A stretch of DNA of 64,000 nt from the NCBI GenBank assembly GCA_018366195.1, contig JAGZIN010000009.1, positions 1 to 64,000 on the forward strand, written 5' to 3'. A program made the translations under genes and the position numbers. The DNA comes from Butyricicoccus pullicaecorum. Lineage in GTDB: Bacteria; Bacillota; Clostridia; Oscillospirales; Butyricicoccaceae. Below the pieces are notes generated by a model that saw nothing but the letters and a program-made list of their open reading frames with translations, did not search any database and was not told the DNA's origin. Below are positions 34,955 through 42,908 of this stretch, one piece after another (positions within the stretch are counted from its first letter, which is position 1; every line of letters begins with the position of its first letter).

Positions 34955-35142
34955 AGAAAATTCCCCCTATGAACACATTCAACCATAAATATCAATATTT
35001 TTAGTTACTTAACTTCGATGTTAAGAATCCCAGAACCATTCACGCATGAATCAAAATTCCAGAATTTGGTACACAATCCCCTGCGCACCCTGCTCTTTTC
35101 TTATTTATCGTATCATTCTTCCTGTTCTTTGGCAAGAGGGGG

Positions 35143-35171
35143 TTGACGCGGCTTATAAAAAATCGTATGCT
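35143..35171 (+). promoter_or_regulatory. Promoter of the pyridoxal kinase gene
   Basis: TTGACG, 17-base spacer, TATGCT, 36 bases before the start codon. Confidence 0.65.
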
Positions 35172-35207
35172 GAGAGCAGGACAATTCATGAGAAGGGATA
35201 CAAAACG

Positions 35208-36041
35208 ATGGAACAAAAAAGAGCATTGGTACTTCAGGACCTTTCCTGTACAGGACGCGCCGGACTCACACAGGTCATGTGTGCACTGTCTGCAATGGGG
35301 CACCAGTGTGTTCCTCTGCCTACCGCAGTGTATTCCGGTCATGCAGGCATCACTGGTTTTGCAGCCGAGGATCTCACCCAATGGCTGCAACGTGCACTTG
35401 CGCATTATACAGCCCTTGACCTGCGGTTCGATGCCATACAAAGCGGATTTCTCAACACGCCGGAACAGGCTGCGTGTGTACTGCTTGCCTGTGCACGAAA
35501 AAAAACAGACGGCATCTTCTTGGCAGACCCCGTGATGGGAGATGCCGGGAAGCTATATAAAGTTTGTACACCTGCACTTGTACAGGAAATCCAGAGGCTG
35601 TGTGAAGCAGCGGATTTTATCACACCCAATGTAACCGAGGCCGCAGTGCTTCTTGGCTATCCGCCTGATACACTCCCTCATGACTTGGAAGATGCTCAGG
35701 ATTGGGTTCGCCGTCTATGCAGCCGCTATCTGGCACACACTGTGCTGACCGGTCTAGGAGATGCAGATACCATCTGCACCCTTTGCGGGCAGGGGAATCG
35801 CGTCACCATCATAGAAACTCCTCGGGTTGGGGCATACTATCCCGGAACCGGAGATTTGTTTGCAGCCGTTTTTCTGGGCGGGCTGCTGAACGGAAATTCT
35901 ATGGAGCAGGCTGCACAGGCTGCTACTGATTTTGTCTATGCATGTATATCGGAAACCTACGCACAGCGAACAGATCCCAAATGGGGTGTCCTGCTAGAAC
36001 CACAACTTTGGAGGTTGATTCATGACAAACAATTTGACTGA
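35208..36041 (+). CDS. Pyridoxal/pyridoxamine kinase
   Basis: This ribokinase-fold kinase phosphorylates B6 vitamers to pyridoxal phosphate precursors. The 277-residue protein starts MEQKRALVLQDLSCTGRAGL and contains FLADPVMGDAGKLY, DFITPNVTEAAVLLG and the anion-hole motif YYPGTGDLFAAVFLGGLL with the catalytic Asp. The frame is open 54 codons further upstream across the promoter; the ATG at 35208 with AAGGGA before it is chosen. It overlaps the NuoE-like gene by 20 bases, so the two are coupled. Confidence 0.9.
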   Translation: MEQKRALVLQDLSCTGRAGLTQVMCALSAMGHQCVPLPTAVYSGHAGITGFAAEDLTQWLQRALAHYTALDLRFDAIQSGFLNTPEQAACVLLACARKKTDGIFLADPVMGDAGKLYKVCTPALVQEIQRLCEAADFITPNVTEAAVLLGYPPDTLPHDLEDAQDWVRRLCSRYLAHTVLTGLGDADTICTLCGQGNRVTIIETPRVGAYYPGTGDLFAAVFLGGLLNGNSMEQAAQAATDFVYACISETYAQRTDPKWGVLLEPQLWRLIHDKQFD

Positions 36042-36480
36042 AATTGTCACATATTATAAGCAAAACGGTGCACCAAGCGATCAGAGTGCGTTGCTTTCCT
36101 GTCTGCGGGAAGCACAGGAAGCCTGCGGCGGTATGCTGGATTCACAAGCACAGCAGGAAATTGCTTCTCTGCTCGGTGTCAAACCCAATTACCTGCAAGC
36201 CATTGCAAAACGCATTTCCGACCTCAAGCTATCCGGTGCAGCACATACACTGACCGTATGTACTGGCACCAACTGTTCCCGTCGCGGGGCAGCGCTGCGA
36301 CGCTATTTAGAGGAAGAACTTGGCGTACAAAATGGCAAGCCATTCTTAAATGGTCGGTGGATTTATCAGACCGCCGGCTGTCAGCGCGCCTGCCGTACCT
36401 CCCCAAATGTCCGGATTGATGGACAGCTTGTAACTGGTATGACACTGGAAGCGCTCAAAAAGCGTTTATCGGAATCCTGA
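36022..36480 (+). CDS. Stand-alone NuoE-like [2Fe-2S] protein
   Basis: This 152-residue protein has an N-terminal helical part followed by a thioredoxin-like ferredoxin fold. The four cluster ligands are Cys80, Cys85, Cys120 and Cys124 (C-x4-C and C-x3-C), as in NuoE/HymA subunits of NADH dehydrogenases and bifurcating hydrogenases. No NuoF, NuoG or hydrogenase gene is nearby. Its gene starts 20 bases inside the pyridoxal kinase gene, which is an unusual partner. Its electron-transfer partner is unknown. Confidence 0.87.
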   Translation: MTNNLTEIVTYYKQNGAPSDQSALLSCLREAQEACGGMLDSQAQQEIASLLGVKPNYLQAIAKRISDLKLSGAAHTLTVCTGTNCSRRGAALRRYLEEELGVQNGKPFLNGRWIYQTAGCQRACRTSPNVRIDGQLVTGMTLEALKKRLSES

Positions 36481-36487
36481 TTTTTCT

Positions 36488-36518
36488 AAAGCTCCCGCTA
36501 TGATAGCTGGAGCTTTTA
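36488..36518 (+). terminator. Terminator after the NuoE-like gene
   Basis: Hairpin AAAGCTCC-c-GCTA / TAGC-t-GGAGCTTTT followed by T-rich sequence. Confidence 0.8.
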
Positions 36519-36543
36519 CTTTATAATTTTTTTATATTTTCCA

Positions 36544-36572
36544 TTGACATTCTGTGAAATTGCTGATATAAT
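36544..36572 (+). promoter_or_regulatory. Promoter of tRNA-Gly copy 2
   Basis: A perfect consensus TTGACA, 17-base spacer, TATAAT. Confidence 0.9.
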
Positions 36573-36599
36573 AAATATCGTTCCAGTCAAGCAAGGCAT

Positions 36600-36675
36600 G
36601 CGGATGTAGCTCATCTGGTAGAGCGCCACCTTGCCAAGGTGGAGGTAGCGAGTTCGAGCCTCGTCATCCGCTCCA
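36600..36675 (+). tRNA. tRNA-Gly(GCC), copy 2
   Basis: The 76-base sequence is identical to copy 1 at 8264-8339, including CCA. This copy is transcribed alone. Confidence 0.97.
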
Positions 36676-36678
36676 AAT

Positions 36679-36712
36679 CAAAGCACACTTGTTAAAGTGT
36701 GCTTTTTATTTT
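36679..36712 (+). terminator. Terminator of tRNA-Gly copy 2
   Basis: Hairpin AAAGCACACTT / AAGTGTGCTTT with a GTTA loop followed by TTTATTTTTC. Confidence 0.9.
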
Positions 36713-36786
36713 TCTTCTTTCTCATATCATTTTTCTATACTGCATGGGTGTTTTGGACTTGATTCCGCGAAAAGTACAGATAAATA

Positions 36787-36817
36787 ACAAAAAAGACCCA
36801 ACAGGGTCTTTTTTTGA
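36787..36817 (-). terminator. Terminator of the six-tRNA cluster
   Basis: Hairpin AAAGACCC / GGGTCTTT flanked by T-tracts on both strands, directly 3' of tRNA-Val. Confidence 0.85.
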
Positions 36818-36818
36818 T

Positions 36819-36894
36819 TGGTGGAAGTTACAGGGCTCGAACCTGTGACCCTCTGCTTGTAAGGCAGATGCTCTCCCAGCTGAGCTAAACTTCC
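36819..36894 (-). tRNA. tRNA-Val(TAC)
   Basis: 76 bases with CCA; anticodon loop CTTACAA between TCTGC and GCAGA. It is the last gene of the minus-strand cluster. Confidence 0.97.
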
Positions 36895-36969
36895 AAGGAG
36901 ATCATATTCAATACTTGAAAAACTCAAGATATAGAATCTATAAAATGAATGGGTCAATCATCGGGGATT

Positions 36970-37040
36970 CGCTTTTTCGACGGGAAAATTTCCACAGCGG
37001 ATAACATACCACCGGTATGTTCATAAGAGCCGCCTTTCGA
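36970..37040 (+). repeat. tRNA-spacer repeat, copy A
   Basis: A 71-base element between tRNA-Val and tRNA-Lys, ending TAAGAGCCGCCTTTCGA. It holds the perfect hairpin ACATACC / GGTATGT (ACC loop) inside an outer GCGG / CCGC pairing. It aligns along its whole length with copy B. Confidence 0.8.
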
Positions 37041-37061
37041 ATCCCTTACGGTGATGATGAA

Positions 37062-37137
37062 TGGTGGCTCATCGGGGATTCGAACCCCGGACACCCTGCT
37101 TAAAAGGCAGGTGCTCTGCCAACTGAGCTAATGAACC
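37062..37137 (-). tRNA. tRNA-Lys(TTT)
   Basis: 76 bases with CCA; anticodon loop CTTTTAA between CCTGC and GCAGG. Confidence 0.97.
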
Positions 37138-37160
37138 ATACTAACTGGGACGGCTGGACT

Positions 37161-37231
37161 CGCTTTTCCTGCGGGAAAAGCCACGGCGGTTGCAACATGC
37201 CACTGGCATATTGCTAAGAGCCGCCTTTCGA
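37161..37231 (+). repeat. tRNA-spacer repeat, copy B
   Basis: A 71-base element between tRNA-Lys and tRNA-Gln. It matches copy A in CGCTTTT, CGGGAAAA, CCAC, GCGG, AACAT and the end TAAGAGCCGCCTTTCGA. Its hairpin is ATGCC / GGCAT where copy A has ATACC / GGTAT, a compensatory base-pair change. Confidence 0.8.
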
Positions 37232-37252
37232 GCAATATCACCCAAAAGAAAA

Positions 37253-37327
37253 TGGCTGGGACGGCTGGACTCGAACCAGCGACTGGAGGAGTCAAAGTCC
37301 TCTGCCTTACCGCTTGGCTACGCCCCA
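37253..37327 (-). tRNA. tRNA-Gln(TTG)
   Basis: 75 bases with CCA; anticodon loop CTTTGAC between GAGGA and TCCTC. Confidence 0.97.
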
Positions 37328-37400
37328 ATGTGAAACGGGCGTTTGCCCTTTTAAGGACAATGCACTCTATCCGAAGTGCATTGTCAAGGGTTGTAAGAAA

Positions 37401-37477
37401 TGGGGTGAGTAATGGGATTCGAACCCACGGCCTTCAGAGCCACAATCTGACGCTCTAACCAACTGAGCTATACCCAC
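37401..37477 (-). tRNA. tRNA-His(GTG)
   Basis: 77 bases with CCA; anticodon loop TTGTGGC between TCAGA and TCTGA. A G encoded just before the 5' end can pair with C73, as expected for histidine tRNA. The 73-base spacer on its 3' side holds an 11-pair hairpin (GACAATGCACT). Confidence 0.97.
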
Positions 37478-37514
37478 CATATCAATTCATCGACTGCCGC
37501 TGTTTTCAAAAACA

Positions 37515-37591
37515 TGGCACGCCAGGAGGGATTCGAACCCCCGGCCTACTGCTTAGAAGGCAGTTGCTCTATCCGACTGAGCTACTGGCGC
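37515..37591 (-). tRNA. tRNA-Arg(TCT)
   Basis: 77 bases with CCA; anticodon loop CTTCTAA between ACTGC and GCAGT. Confidence 0.97.
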
Positions 37592-37639
37592 ATAGGTTTT
37601 CCCAACTGGGTACGAGTCAAAGTGTCCAGAAAGAATTCA

Positions 37640-37713
37640 TGGAGCGGGTGATGGGAATCGAACCCACGTGTTCAGCTTGGAAGGCTGACATTCTACCATT
37701 GAACTACACCCGC
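37640..37713 (-). tRNA. tRNA-Gly(TCC)
   Basis: 74 bases with CCA; anticodon loop CTTCCAA between TCAGC and GCTGA. It is the first gene of the cluster. Confidence 0.97.
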
Positions 37714-37733
37714 GTATCACCTGAGACTATTAT

Positions 37734-37762
37734 AGTTTACCAGCTCGGAGCCGTAATGTCAA
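37734..37762 (-). promoter_or_regulatory. Promoter of the six-tRNA cluster
   Basis: Minus-strand TTGACA, 17-base spacer, TAAACT, 20 bases before tRNA-Gly(TCC). Confidence 0.85.
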
Positions 37763-37773
37763 GCATTTTTTTC

Positions 37774-37806
37774 AAAAAGTTCCTGCCCGAATTTTTCGGG
37801 CAGGAA
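37774..37806 (-). terminator. Terminator of the DUF5711-cvpA-clpE operon
   Basis: Hairpin GTTCCTGCCCGAA / TTCGGGCAGGAAC followed on the minus strand by five T. Confidence 0.92.
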
Positions 37807-37818
37807 CTGGCTGACCTA

Positions 37819-40137
37819 TCAAATCGTTTCTATCTGTATCCCGTCCTCATTGGCTGCCACATGGGCACCTGTCAGAGGGTGGTCGCATGCTGCAATGATT
37901 TCCGCAGCCAGACCATTTTCCACTTCCTTTTCCAGCAGACGGCGCAGATTACGCGCACCATACTTCACAGAAAACGCCTTCTTCGTCAGATACTGCACCA
38001 AGGTATCGTCCCATGTCAGGCGGATACCGCGTGTCTGCACGGACTCAGCCAACTGACCCAGAAGAATCTCGCAAATCTTTGTAAAGTCCTCCTCCGTCAG
38101 CTGATTGAATGCAATGATTTCATCAATGCGGTTTAGGAACTCCGGACGCATGATTTCCTCCAGTGCCTTGATTGCACGCTCCTTGCCCAAATCGCTGACC
38201 GTACCACCAAAGCCCACCGAAGCGGTCTTATTCTGAGAGCCTGCATTCGAGGTCATCACAATCACCGTATTCTCAAAATTGACCTGTCTGCCATGGGCAT
38301 CTGTAATATGCCCATCGTCCAAAATTTGCAGCAGAATATTCAAGATATCCGGATGTGCTTTTTCGATTTCGTCCAACAGAATCACAGAATAGGGGCGTCG
38401 TCGGATTTTCTCTGTCAGCTGCCCGGCCTCATCATATCCCACATAGCCCGGAGGAGAACCAATCAGACGGGAGACTGCATGCTTTTCCATATACTCTGAC
38501 ATATCCAAACGAATGAGCGCTTCTGGTGCGTCAAACAAATCCTGTGCCAGCACCTTGACCAGCTCGGTTTTTCCGACGCCAGTGGGTCCCACAAACAAAA
38601 AGGACACCGGCTTACGCTTGGGAGAGATACCCGCACGGGAGCGGCGGATTGCCGTACAGATTGCATCAATTGCTTCATTCTGACCAATCACACGCTGCCG
38701 GATTCGTTCTTCCATTCCCTTCAACCGAGACAGCTCCTGCGCCTGTACACGCGAAGCCGGAATTCCAGTCCACAGTTCAATGACTCCAGCAAGGTGCTCC
38801 AAATCGAGCTGCGGCGTTGGCTTTTCCTGCAATTCATCTAAACGGTTTTGAATTTGCAGCTCACGCGAGCGCAGACCTGCCATCTGTTCATAGGTCTTTT
38901 CATCTTGCGTCTCCTGCAGCAACTCATCTTGCTGTTTGCTGATGGTCTCAAGTTCATCTTGGAGTGCAGGCATTTCACTGATTGTCGGTTCCTCCAAATT
39001 GAGACGGGAACAAGCCTCATCAATGAGGTCAATCGCCTTATCTGGCAGATAACGGTCAGTAATATACCGTTCTGACAAGGTCGCTGCCATACGACAGGTT
39101 TCGTCCGGAATGGTGACGCCATGGAAATTTTCGTAATAGGAGCGGATTCCCAAAAGCATTTCCACAGTCTGTTCAATGGACGGCTCATTGATGGTCACTG
39201 GCTGGAAGCGACGCTCAAGCGCTGCATCTTTTTCAATATACTTCCGATATTCCGCAAAGGTTGTCGCACCGATGACCTGAATCTCTCCGCGCGACAGTGC
39301 AGGCTTCAGGATATTTGCTGCATTCATTGCGCCCTCGGAATCTCCGGCTCCTACAATGGTGTGCACCTCATCAATGACCAAAATGATATTGCCGAGCTTT
39401 TTGACTTCATTCACAAGCCCCTTCACACGGCTTTCAAACTGACCGCGGAATTGTGTACCTGCCACCAGCGCTGTCAAATCCAGCAGATGTACTTCTTTGT
39501 CTCGCAGCTTATACGGGACATTTCCTGCCGCAATACGAATGGCAAGCCCCTCTGCAACGGCCGTTTTTCCGACACCCGGCTCACCAATCAGGCATGGATT
39601 ATTTTTCTGTCTGCGATTCAGGATTTGAATGACACGGTCGGTCTCCTGCTCCCGCCCAATGATACGGTCCAGCCTGCCATCCTGCGCCTTTGCTGTGAGG
39701 TCATCACAGTACATATCGAGATATTTTCTTTTTTTCTTGTCCTTTTCTTTTTTGTGGGACGATGTATTATTTTTCTTTTCCGTTCGGAAAAACGGGAATG
39801 GAAAAGCAGACTCCTCGTCCGTCTCTCCGTGCGCGCCGTCCTCCTCGCCTTCCTCGTCCTCATCGTCTGTATCCTCATCTTCCATATCCGGAGCACCTGC
39901 CAGAATCAAGTCTTTGAGGTCATCTAAAGAATTGATTTCCGAGGATAACATTTCAAGCGTTTCATCATTCATTCCCATCTGATCCATCATCTGGTCCAAA
40001 GGCTTGATGCCAAGCGTGCGTGCACACTTGAGACACAATCCCTCCTGCAGTGAAGTTTCTGGATGATTTGGATCAATCTTGGTGATGAATATAACCGCCA
40101 CGTTTTTGCCGCAGCGAGAACACATGGGCATTTGCAT
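37819..40137 (-). CDS. ATP-dependent Clp protease ATPase, ClpE-like
   Basis: This 772-residue AAA+ unfoldase lacks the double Clp-N domain and starts with a zinc finger (Cys6, Cys9, Cys35, Cys38), which is the mark of ClpE. AAA domain 1 has GEPGVGKT at about 185-192 and VIDEVHTIVG; domain 2 has GPTGVGKT and LLDEIEKAHP. A short UVR/coiled middle part lies between. VGFGG in domain 2 fits the ClpP-contact loop. Residues 84-109 are almost all Asp/Glu and are followed by a Lys-rich segment at 121-138, an odd insertion. It is last in an operon after DUF5711 and cvpA, with AAGGAG before the ATG. In Bacillus, clpE is CtsR-controlled; no CtsR box is seen. Confidence 0.92.
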   Translation of the reverse strand: MQMPMCSRCGKNVAVIFITKIDPNHPETSLQEGLCLKCARTLGIKPLDQMMDQMGMNDETLEMLSSEINSLDDLKDLILAGAPDMEDEDTDDEDEEGEEDGAHGETDEESAFPFPFFRTEKKNNTSSHKKEKDKKKRKYLDMYCDDLTAKAQDGRLDRIIGREQETDRVIQILNRRQKNNPCLIGEPGVGKTAVAEGLAIRIAAGNVPYKLRDKEVHLLDLTALVAGTQFRGQFESRVKGLVNEVKKLGNIILVIDEVHTIVGAGDSEGAMNAANILKPALSRGEIQVIGATTFAEYRKYIEKDAALERRFQPVTINEPSIEQTVEMLLGIRSYYENFHGVTIPDETCRMAATLSERYITDRYLPDKAIDLIDEACSRLNLEEPTISEMPALQDELETISKQQDELLQETQDEKTYEQMAGLRSRELQIQNRLDELQEKPTPQLDLEHLAGVIELWTGIPASRVQAQELSRLKGMEERIRQRVIGQNEAIDAICTAIRRSRAGISPKRKPVSFLFVGPTGVGKTELVKVLAQDLFDAPEALIRLDMSEYMEKHAVSRLIGSPPGYVGYDEAGQLTEKIRRRPYSVILLDEIEKAHPDILNILLQILDDGHITDAHGRQVNFENTVIVMTSNAGSQNKTASVGFGGTVSDLGKERAIKALEEIMRPEFLNRIDEIIAFNQLTEEDFTKICEILLGQLAESVQTRGIRLTWDDTLVQYLTKKAFSVKYGARNLRRLLEKEVENGLAAEIIAACDHPLTGAHVAANEDGIQIETI

Positions 40138-40149
40138 GGTAAACTCTCC

Positions 40150-40746
40150 TTATAAAATGGGAAAATATGTGAGCAAGCTGTTTAAGAGTACAGTTTGTTC
40201 AATACGGCTGGGACTGAGCCAGCCAATGGTTGTAAAAACCTCCGGACGCAGCAGATGCACAAGCCAAAGCGCAAGCACAATCAACAAAACTCCGCCCACA
40301 AGCCCGATTGCAGCACCAGCCAAGCGATTGAGCGCGCCAAGCGGCGGAAATCGCGTCAGCAAATGGAGACTGTGTGCAATCAACGAAAGCACAACAGACA
40401 GCAGCATCAGGCACAAAACCACAAGTATCAGATAGGCGAGCCCCTCTGTCATGGAAGCCGCAGCCTGCGCGGCTGTTTCCTGTGACAGCACCCCGTCCAG
40501 TCCCGATATCACTTCGGATTCAAACAATTTTTCTGTCACTGGTTCTACCATCGTTCGTGCCAGCACAGGTGCGCCCAGCCCTGCAAGCCAGTTTGCACCC
40601 AACACAACAGCAAGCCTGCCAAACAGTCCTATGACCGTACCAGTCAAGCCACGACGCGCTCCGCTTGCCACACTGAAAAGCAAAAACAGGGCAATCAGCA
40701 AATCCGGCAGATTCATGAAACTCTGGTTATTTTGTATCGCTGTCAT
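40150..40746 (-). CDS. CvpA family membrane protein
   Basis: This 198-residue protein has four hydrophobic helices in the CvpA pattern (LPDLLIALFLLFSVASGARRG, then FGRLAVVLGANWLA, later LAYLILVVLCLMLLSVVLS and AAIGLVGGVLLIVLALWLV). CvpA proteins are linked to colicin V export and envelope stress, with unclear function. The ATG at 40746 is chosen because GGAGG is nine bases away; a longer open frame starts 25 codons upstream. The start overlaps the end of the DUF5711 gene by 20 bases, and clpE begins 12 bases after the stop. Confidence 0.85.
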   Translation of the reverse strand: MTAIQNNQSFMNLPDLLIALFLLFSVASGARRGLTGTVIGLFGRLAVVLGANWLAGLGAPVLARTMVEPVTEKLFESEVISGLDGVLSQETAAQAAASMTEGLAYLILVVLCLMLLSVVLSLIAHSLHLLTRFPPLGALNRLAGAAIGLVGGVLLIVLALWLVHLLRPEVFTTIGWLSPSRIEQTVLLNSLLTYFPIL

Positions 40747-41995
40747 TTGTAAATCCCTCCGCAATTGCTGATGACTCAGTGACACGCTGTGCATATTTCG
40801 AATACAACAGCCATGCACCACCGTCCTGCGTCATGAGCACCTGCTGTGCCGCACTGGTGTTCATGCACTTCCAGTCTGGACGAAGCGCATTGTTATAGAT
40901 ATACAATCCAGAGCTTGTCAGCACTCCAAGCTGTCCACCTGCATAGGACAGGCTCTCCGGTGCGCTCGAAAGATCAAGTGATGCCTTCGCGGTTCCGCCT
41001 TTGTCATAGCGCGTCACAGTCGCACGGGCATCTCCCGACCACGACCGCAGAGCAAGCACAAAATCACTTTCATCGAACGCATATCCCAGTAAGTCCTTTG
41101 CAGAGTAGTCAAGCTCTGAGGTTTTTTCACCGCGCCGGTTTGCCGTAAACATGGAACGATCTGCAATCACTGCAACATTACTGTCGTCCAGCCAATGCAC
41201 ATCGTATCCTACCACTGAGCCCAAACTGAGACTTGCACGCACTTCTCCGGCGTCCATATCAAAAAATTGCAGAATACTCTCAAACTGTGAGCCATTCTGT
41301 CGAAAAGTCAGCGCGCATAAATGGGTGCCGGAGGGGGAAAGAACCGCTTCCTGCACATAATATTCAGGCGTGCGCCAACGCCAGATATGCCGGTCCTCCT
41401 CTCGCGAGGAGGCACTGTATACCGTAACGGTACTTTTATATCCAGCCTCGTCGGTAATGACCACACAGTTATCCCCATATCCAATGGAAGCCGTGCGTAT
41501 GGGTGCGGTCGAAGTGACTGCAAACAGCTGTGTCAGCTCTGAGGAAAACGAAAATTCATAACCACCCCGATTGTACGCCAAAATATAATTTTGATTGGTT
41601 TCCAGAACGGGAGAGGTATAGCTGATTGCAGTCTTTTGCTGCACAACGCCGCCAAGCTGGAGCACAGAAAGCGCTTCATCATTGAGCACAGCAAGCGCTG
41701 AACCCACCGGCTTTACCTGACTTGCAGACTGCTCCGGATACGCAAGGACACCCTCACGCATTGCCTCCGGTTCCAGTGCACCAAATAAAATCTGCACATT
41801 GCGCCGAATCGTGCTTGGGGAAAACAATGTAAAATTAACCGCTGAGAACAACAGGAGTCCTGCAACCAGCAGCCACCCAACCAGCGAGCGAAAGCGGGTC
41901 AGGCGGCGCTGCTTCAGGCTTTCTGCCTGCTGAAGCAGCTGTTTGCGCTTTTTAGCGGAGCGCGGGAACGGAACCAGATTCTTTTTTTCCGGCAC
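40727..41995 (-). CDS. DUF5711 family membrane-anchored beta-propeller protein
   Basis: The protein of about 422 residues has a basic N-terminus, one transmembrane segment near residues 38-58 (VGWLLVAGLLLFSAVNFTLF) and a long extracytoplasmic part. That part contains repeated blades such as YGDNCVVITDEAGYKSTVTVY and VQEAVLSPSGTHLCALTF, so it probably folds as a beta-propeller. This matches DUF5711, found next to cvpA in many Oscillospirales; its role is not known. The GTG at 41995 fits the AGGAGAGG spacing better than the TTG at 42001. It is first in the operon with cvpA and clpE. Confidence 0.75.
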   Translation of the reverse strand: MPEKKNLVPFPRSAKKRKQLLQQAESLKQRRLTRFRSLVGWLLVAGLLLFSAVNFTLFSPSTIRRNVQILFGALEPEAMREGVLAYPEQSASQVKPVGSALAVLNDEALSVLQLGGVVQQKTAISYTSPVLETNQNYILAYNRGGYEFSFSSELTQLFAVTSTAPIRTASIGYGDNCVVITDEAGYKSTVTVYSASSREEDRHIWRWRTPEYYVQEAVLSPSGTHLCALTFRQNGSQFESILQFFDMDAGEVRASLSLGSVVGYDVHWLDDSNVAVIADRSMFTANRRGEKTSELDYSAKDLLGYAFDESDFVLALRSWSGDARATVTRYDKGGTAKASLDLSSAPESLSYAGGQLGVLTSSGLYIYNNALRPDWKCMNTSAAQQVLMTQDGGAWLLYSKYAQRVTESSAIAEGFTNDSDTK

Positions 41996-42015
41996 AAACA
42001 ACCCTCTCCTCTCTC

Positions 42016-42045
42016 ATTATAGCAGTGTATCACACTTTCATGCAA
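42016..42045 (-). promoter_or_regulatory. Promoter of DUF5711-cvpA-clpE
   Basis: Minus-strand TTGCAT, 18-base spacer, TATAAT, about 20 bases before the start codon. Confidence 0.7.
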
Positions 42046-42128
42046 TTGGTGTGAATCAAGATTAAACTTTTTCTAGGGCTATCTGAAAAAGTCGAAATTC
42101 TAGTCTTTTCTTTGTTTGCCGAGCCTCC

Positions 42129-42902
42129 CTACTCTCCCAGTCGAAAGCCATTCAATTCCGGGGTATCTTCATACCACAGCCGATTCATAAACAACCCGCA
42201 GGCAGGCAGGGTCGGACCGGCATTTTCTCTGTCACAGGAACGCAAAATCTCTGCAACATCCGCCGGTGCAAGCTTTCCACTCCCCACATAGAGCAGTGTA
42301 CCGGAAATCGCGCGCACCATATTGTATAAAAAACCGTCCCCACATACACGAATACAAATCAATCCATCGGGATTCTGTTCGACCTCACACCAGAAAATCG
42401 TGCGCACCGTCGATTTCACCGGTGTTCCAACCGACCGTACCGCATTAAAATCATGCCTGCCAACGAAATACTGTGCCCCCTCCTGCATACGCTGGGGATT
42501 CAACGGATAAGAATAACGATAGGCGCGGTCTGTTAAAAACGGGTCACGCATCTTAGAGGGGTAGATATAGTACGCATACTCTTTTTTCGTGCACTGAAAC
42601 CGTGCATCAAAATCATCTGGCACCTGTACTGCACCATGCACGGCAATATCCTCCGGAAGCTGTGCCCCTAGAGCAAATGGAAGCCGGTTCAATGGAATGG
42701 AGCAATCTGCCTTAAAGTTTGCGAGATAGCGCCTTGCATGAACCCCCGCATCGGTGCGCCCCACACCAGACAGATATGTATCACAGTGCAGCAGCTTGTT
42801 GATGGCATGTGTGATGGTTTCCTGTACCGATGCCCCATTTTTCTGAATCTGCCAGCCATGATACGCGGTTCCCACATAGGAAAGTGAAAGTGCAATATTC
42901 AT
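42129..42902 (-). CDS. truA: tRNA pseudouridine(38-40) synthase
   Basis: TruA modifies U38-U40 in the anticodon arm of tRNAs. The 257-residue protein has the catalytic Asp51 in GVGRTDAGVHA, the start MNIALSLSYVGTAYHGWQIQ, and the C-terminal GDGFLYNMVRAISGTLL motif, all diagnostic. It is the last gene of the methyltransferase-ecfA1-ecfA2-ecfT-truA operon and begins six bases after ecfT. The ecf-truA order is conserved in Firmicutes, where rplM and rpsI usually follow; here they do not. Confidence 0.96.
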   Translation of the reverse strand: MNIALSLSYVGTAYHGWQIQKNGASVQETITHAINKLLHCDTYLSGVGRTDAGVHARRYLANFKADCSIPLNRLPFALGAQLPEDIAVHGAVQVPDDFDARFQCTKKEYAYYIYPSKMRDPFLTDRAYRYSYPLNPQRMQEGAQYFVGRHDFNAVRSVGTPVKSTVRTIFWCEVEQNPDGLICIRVCGDGFLYNMVRAISGTLLYVGSGKLAPADVAEILRSCDRENAGPTLPACGLFMNRLWYEDTPELNGFRLGE

Positions 42903-42908
42903 GCCTGT

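Larger units (their letters stand above)
33460..34980 (-). mobile_element. Decayed IS607-family element (tnpA remnant plus broken tnpB)
   Basis: The element keeps the IS607 order: a MerR/serine-recombinase tnpA followed by an overlapping tnpB. tnpA has lost its catalytic core and tnpB has two frameshifts. The ends are approximate, because IS607 elements have no clear terminal repeats. AATGTGTT at the left and AACACATT at the right form a short imperfect inverted pair that may mark them. The 3' non-coding part (about 33460-33624) is where the omega-RNA of a TnpB system would lie. Confidence 0.8.

Noticed and set aside
36960..37240. CRISPR array in the tRNA cluster
   Set aside because: The repeats are diverged, separated by tRNA genes and only two in number, and no cas genes are present.
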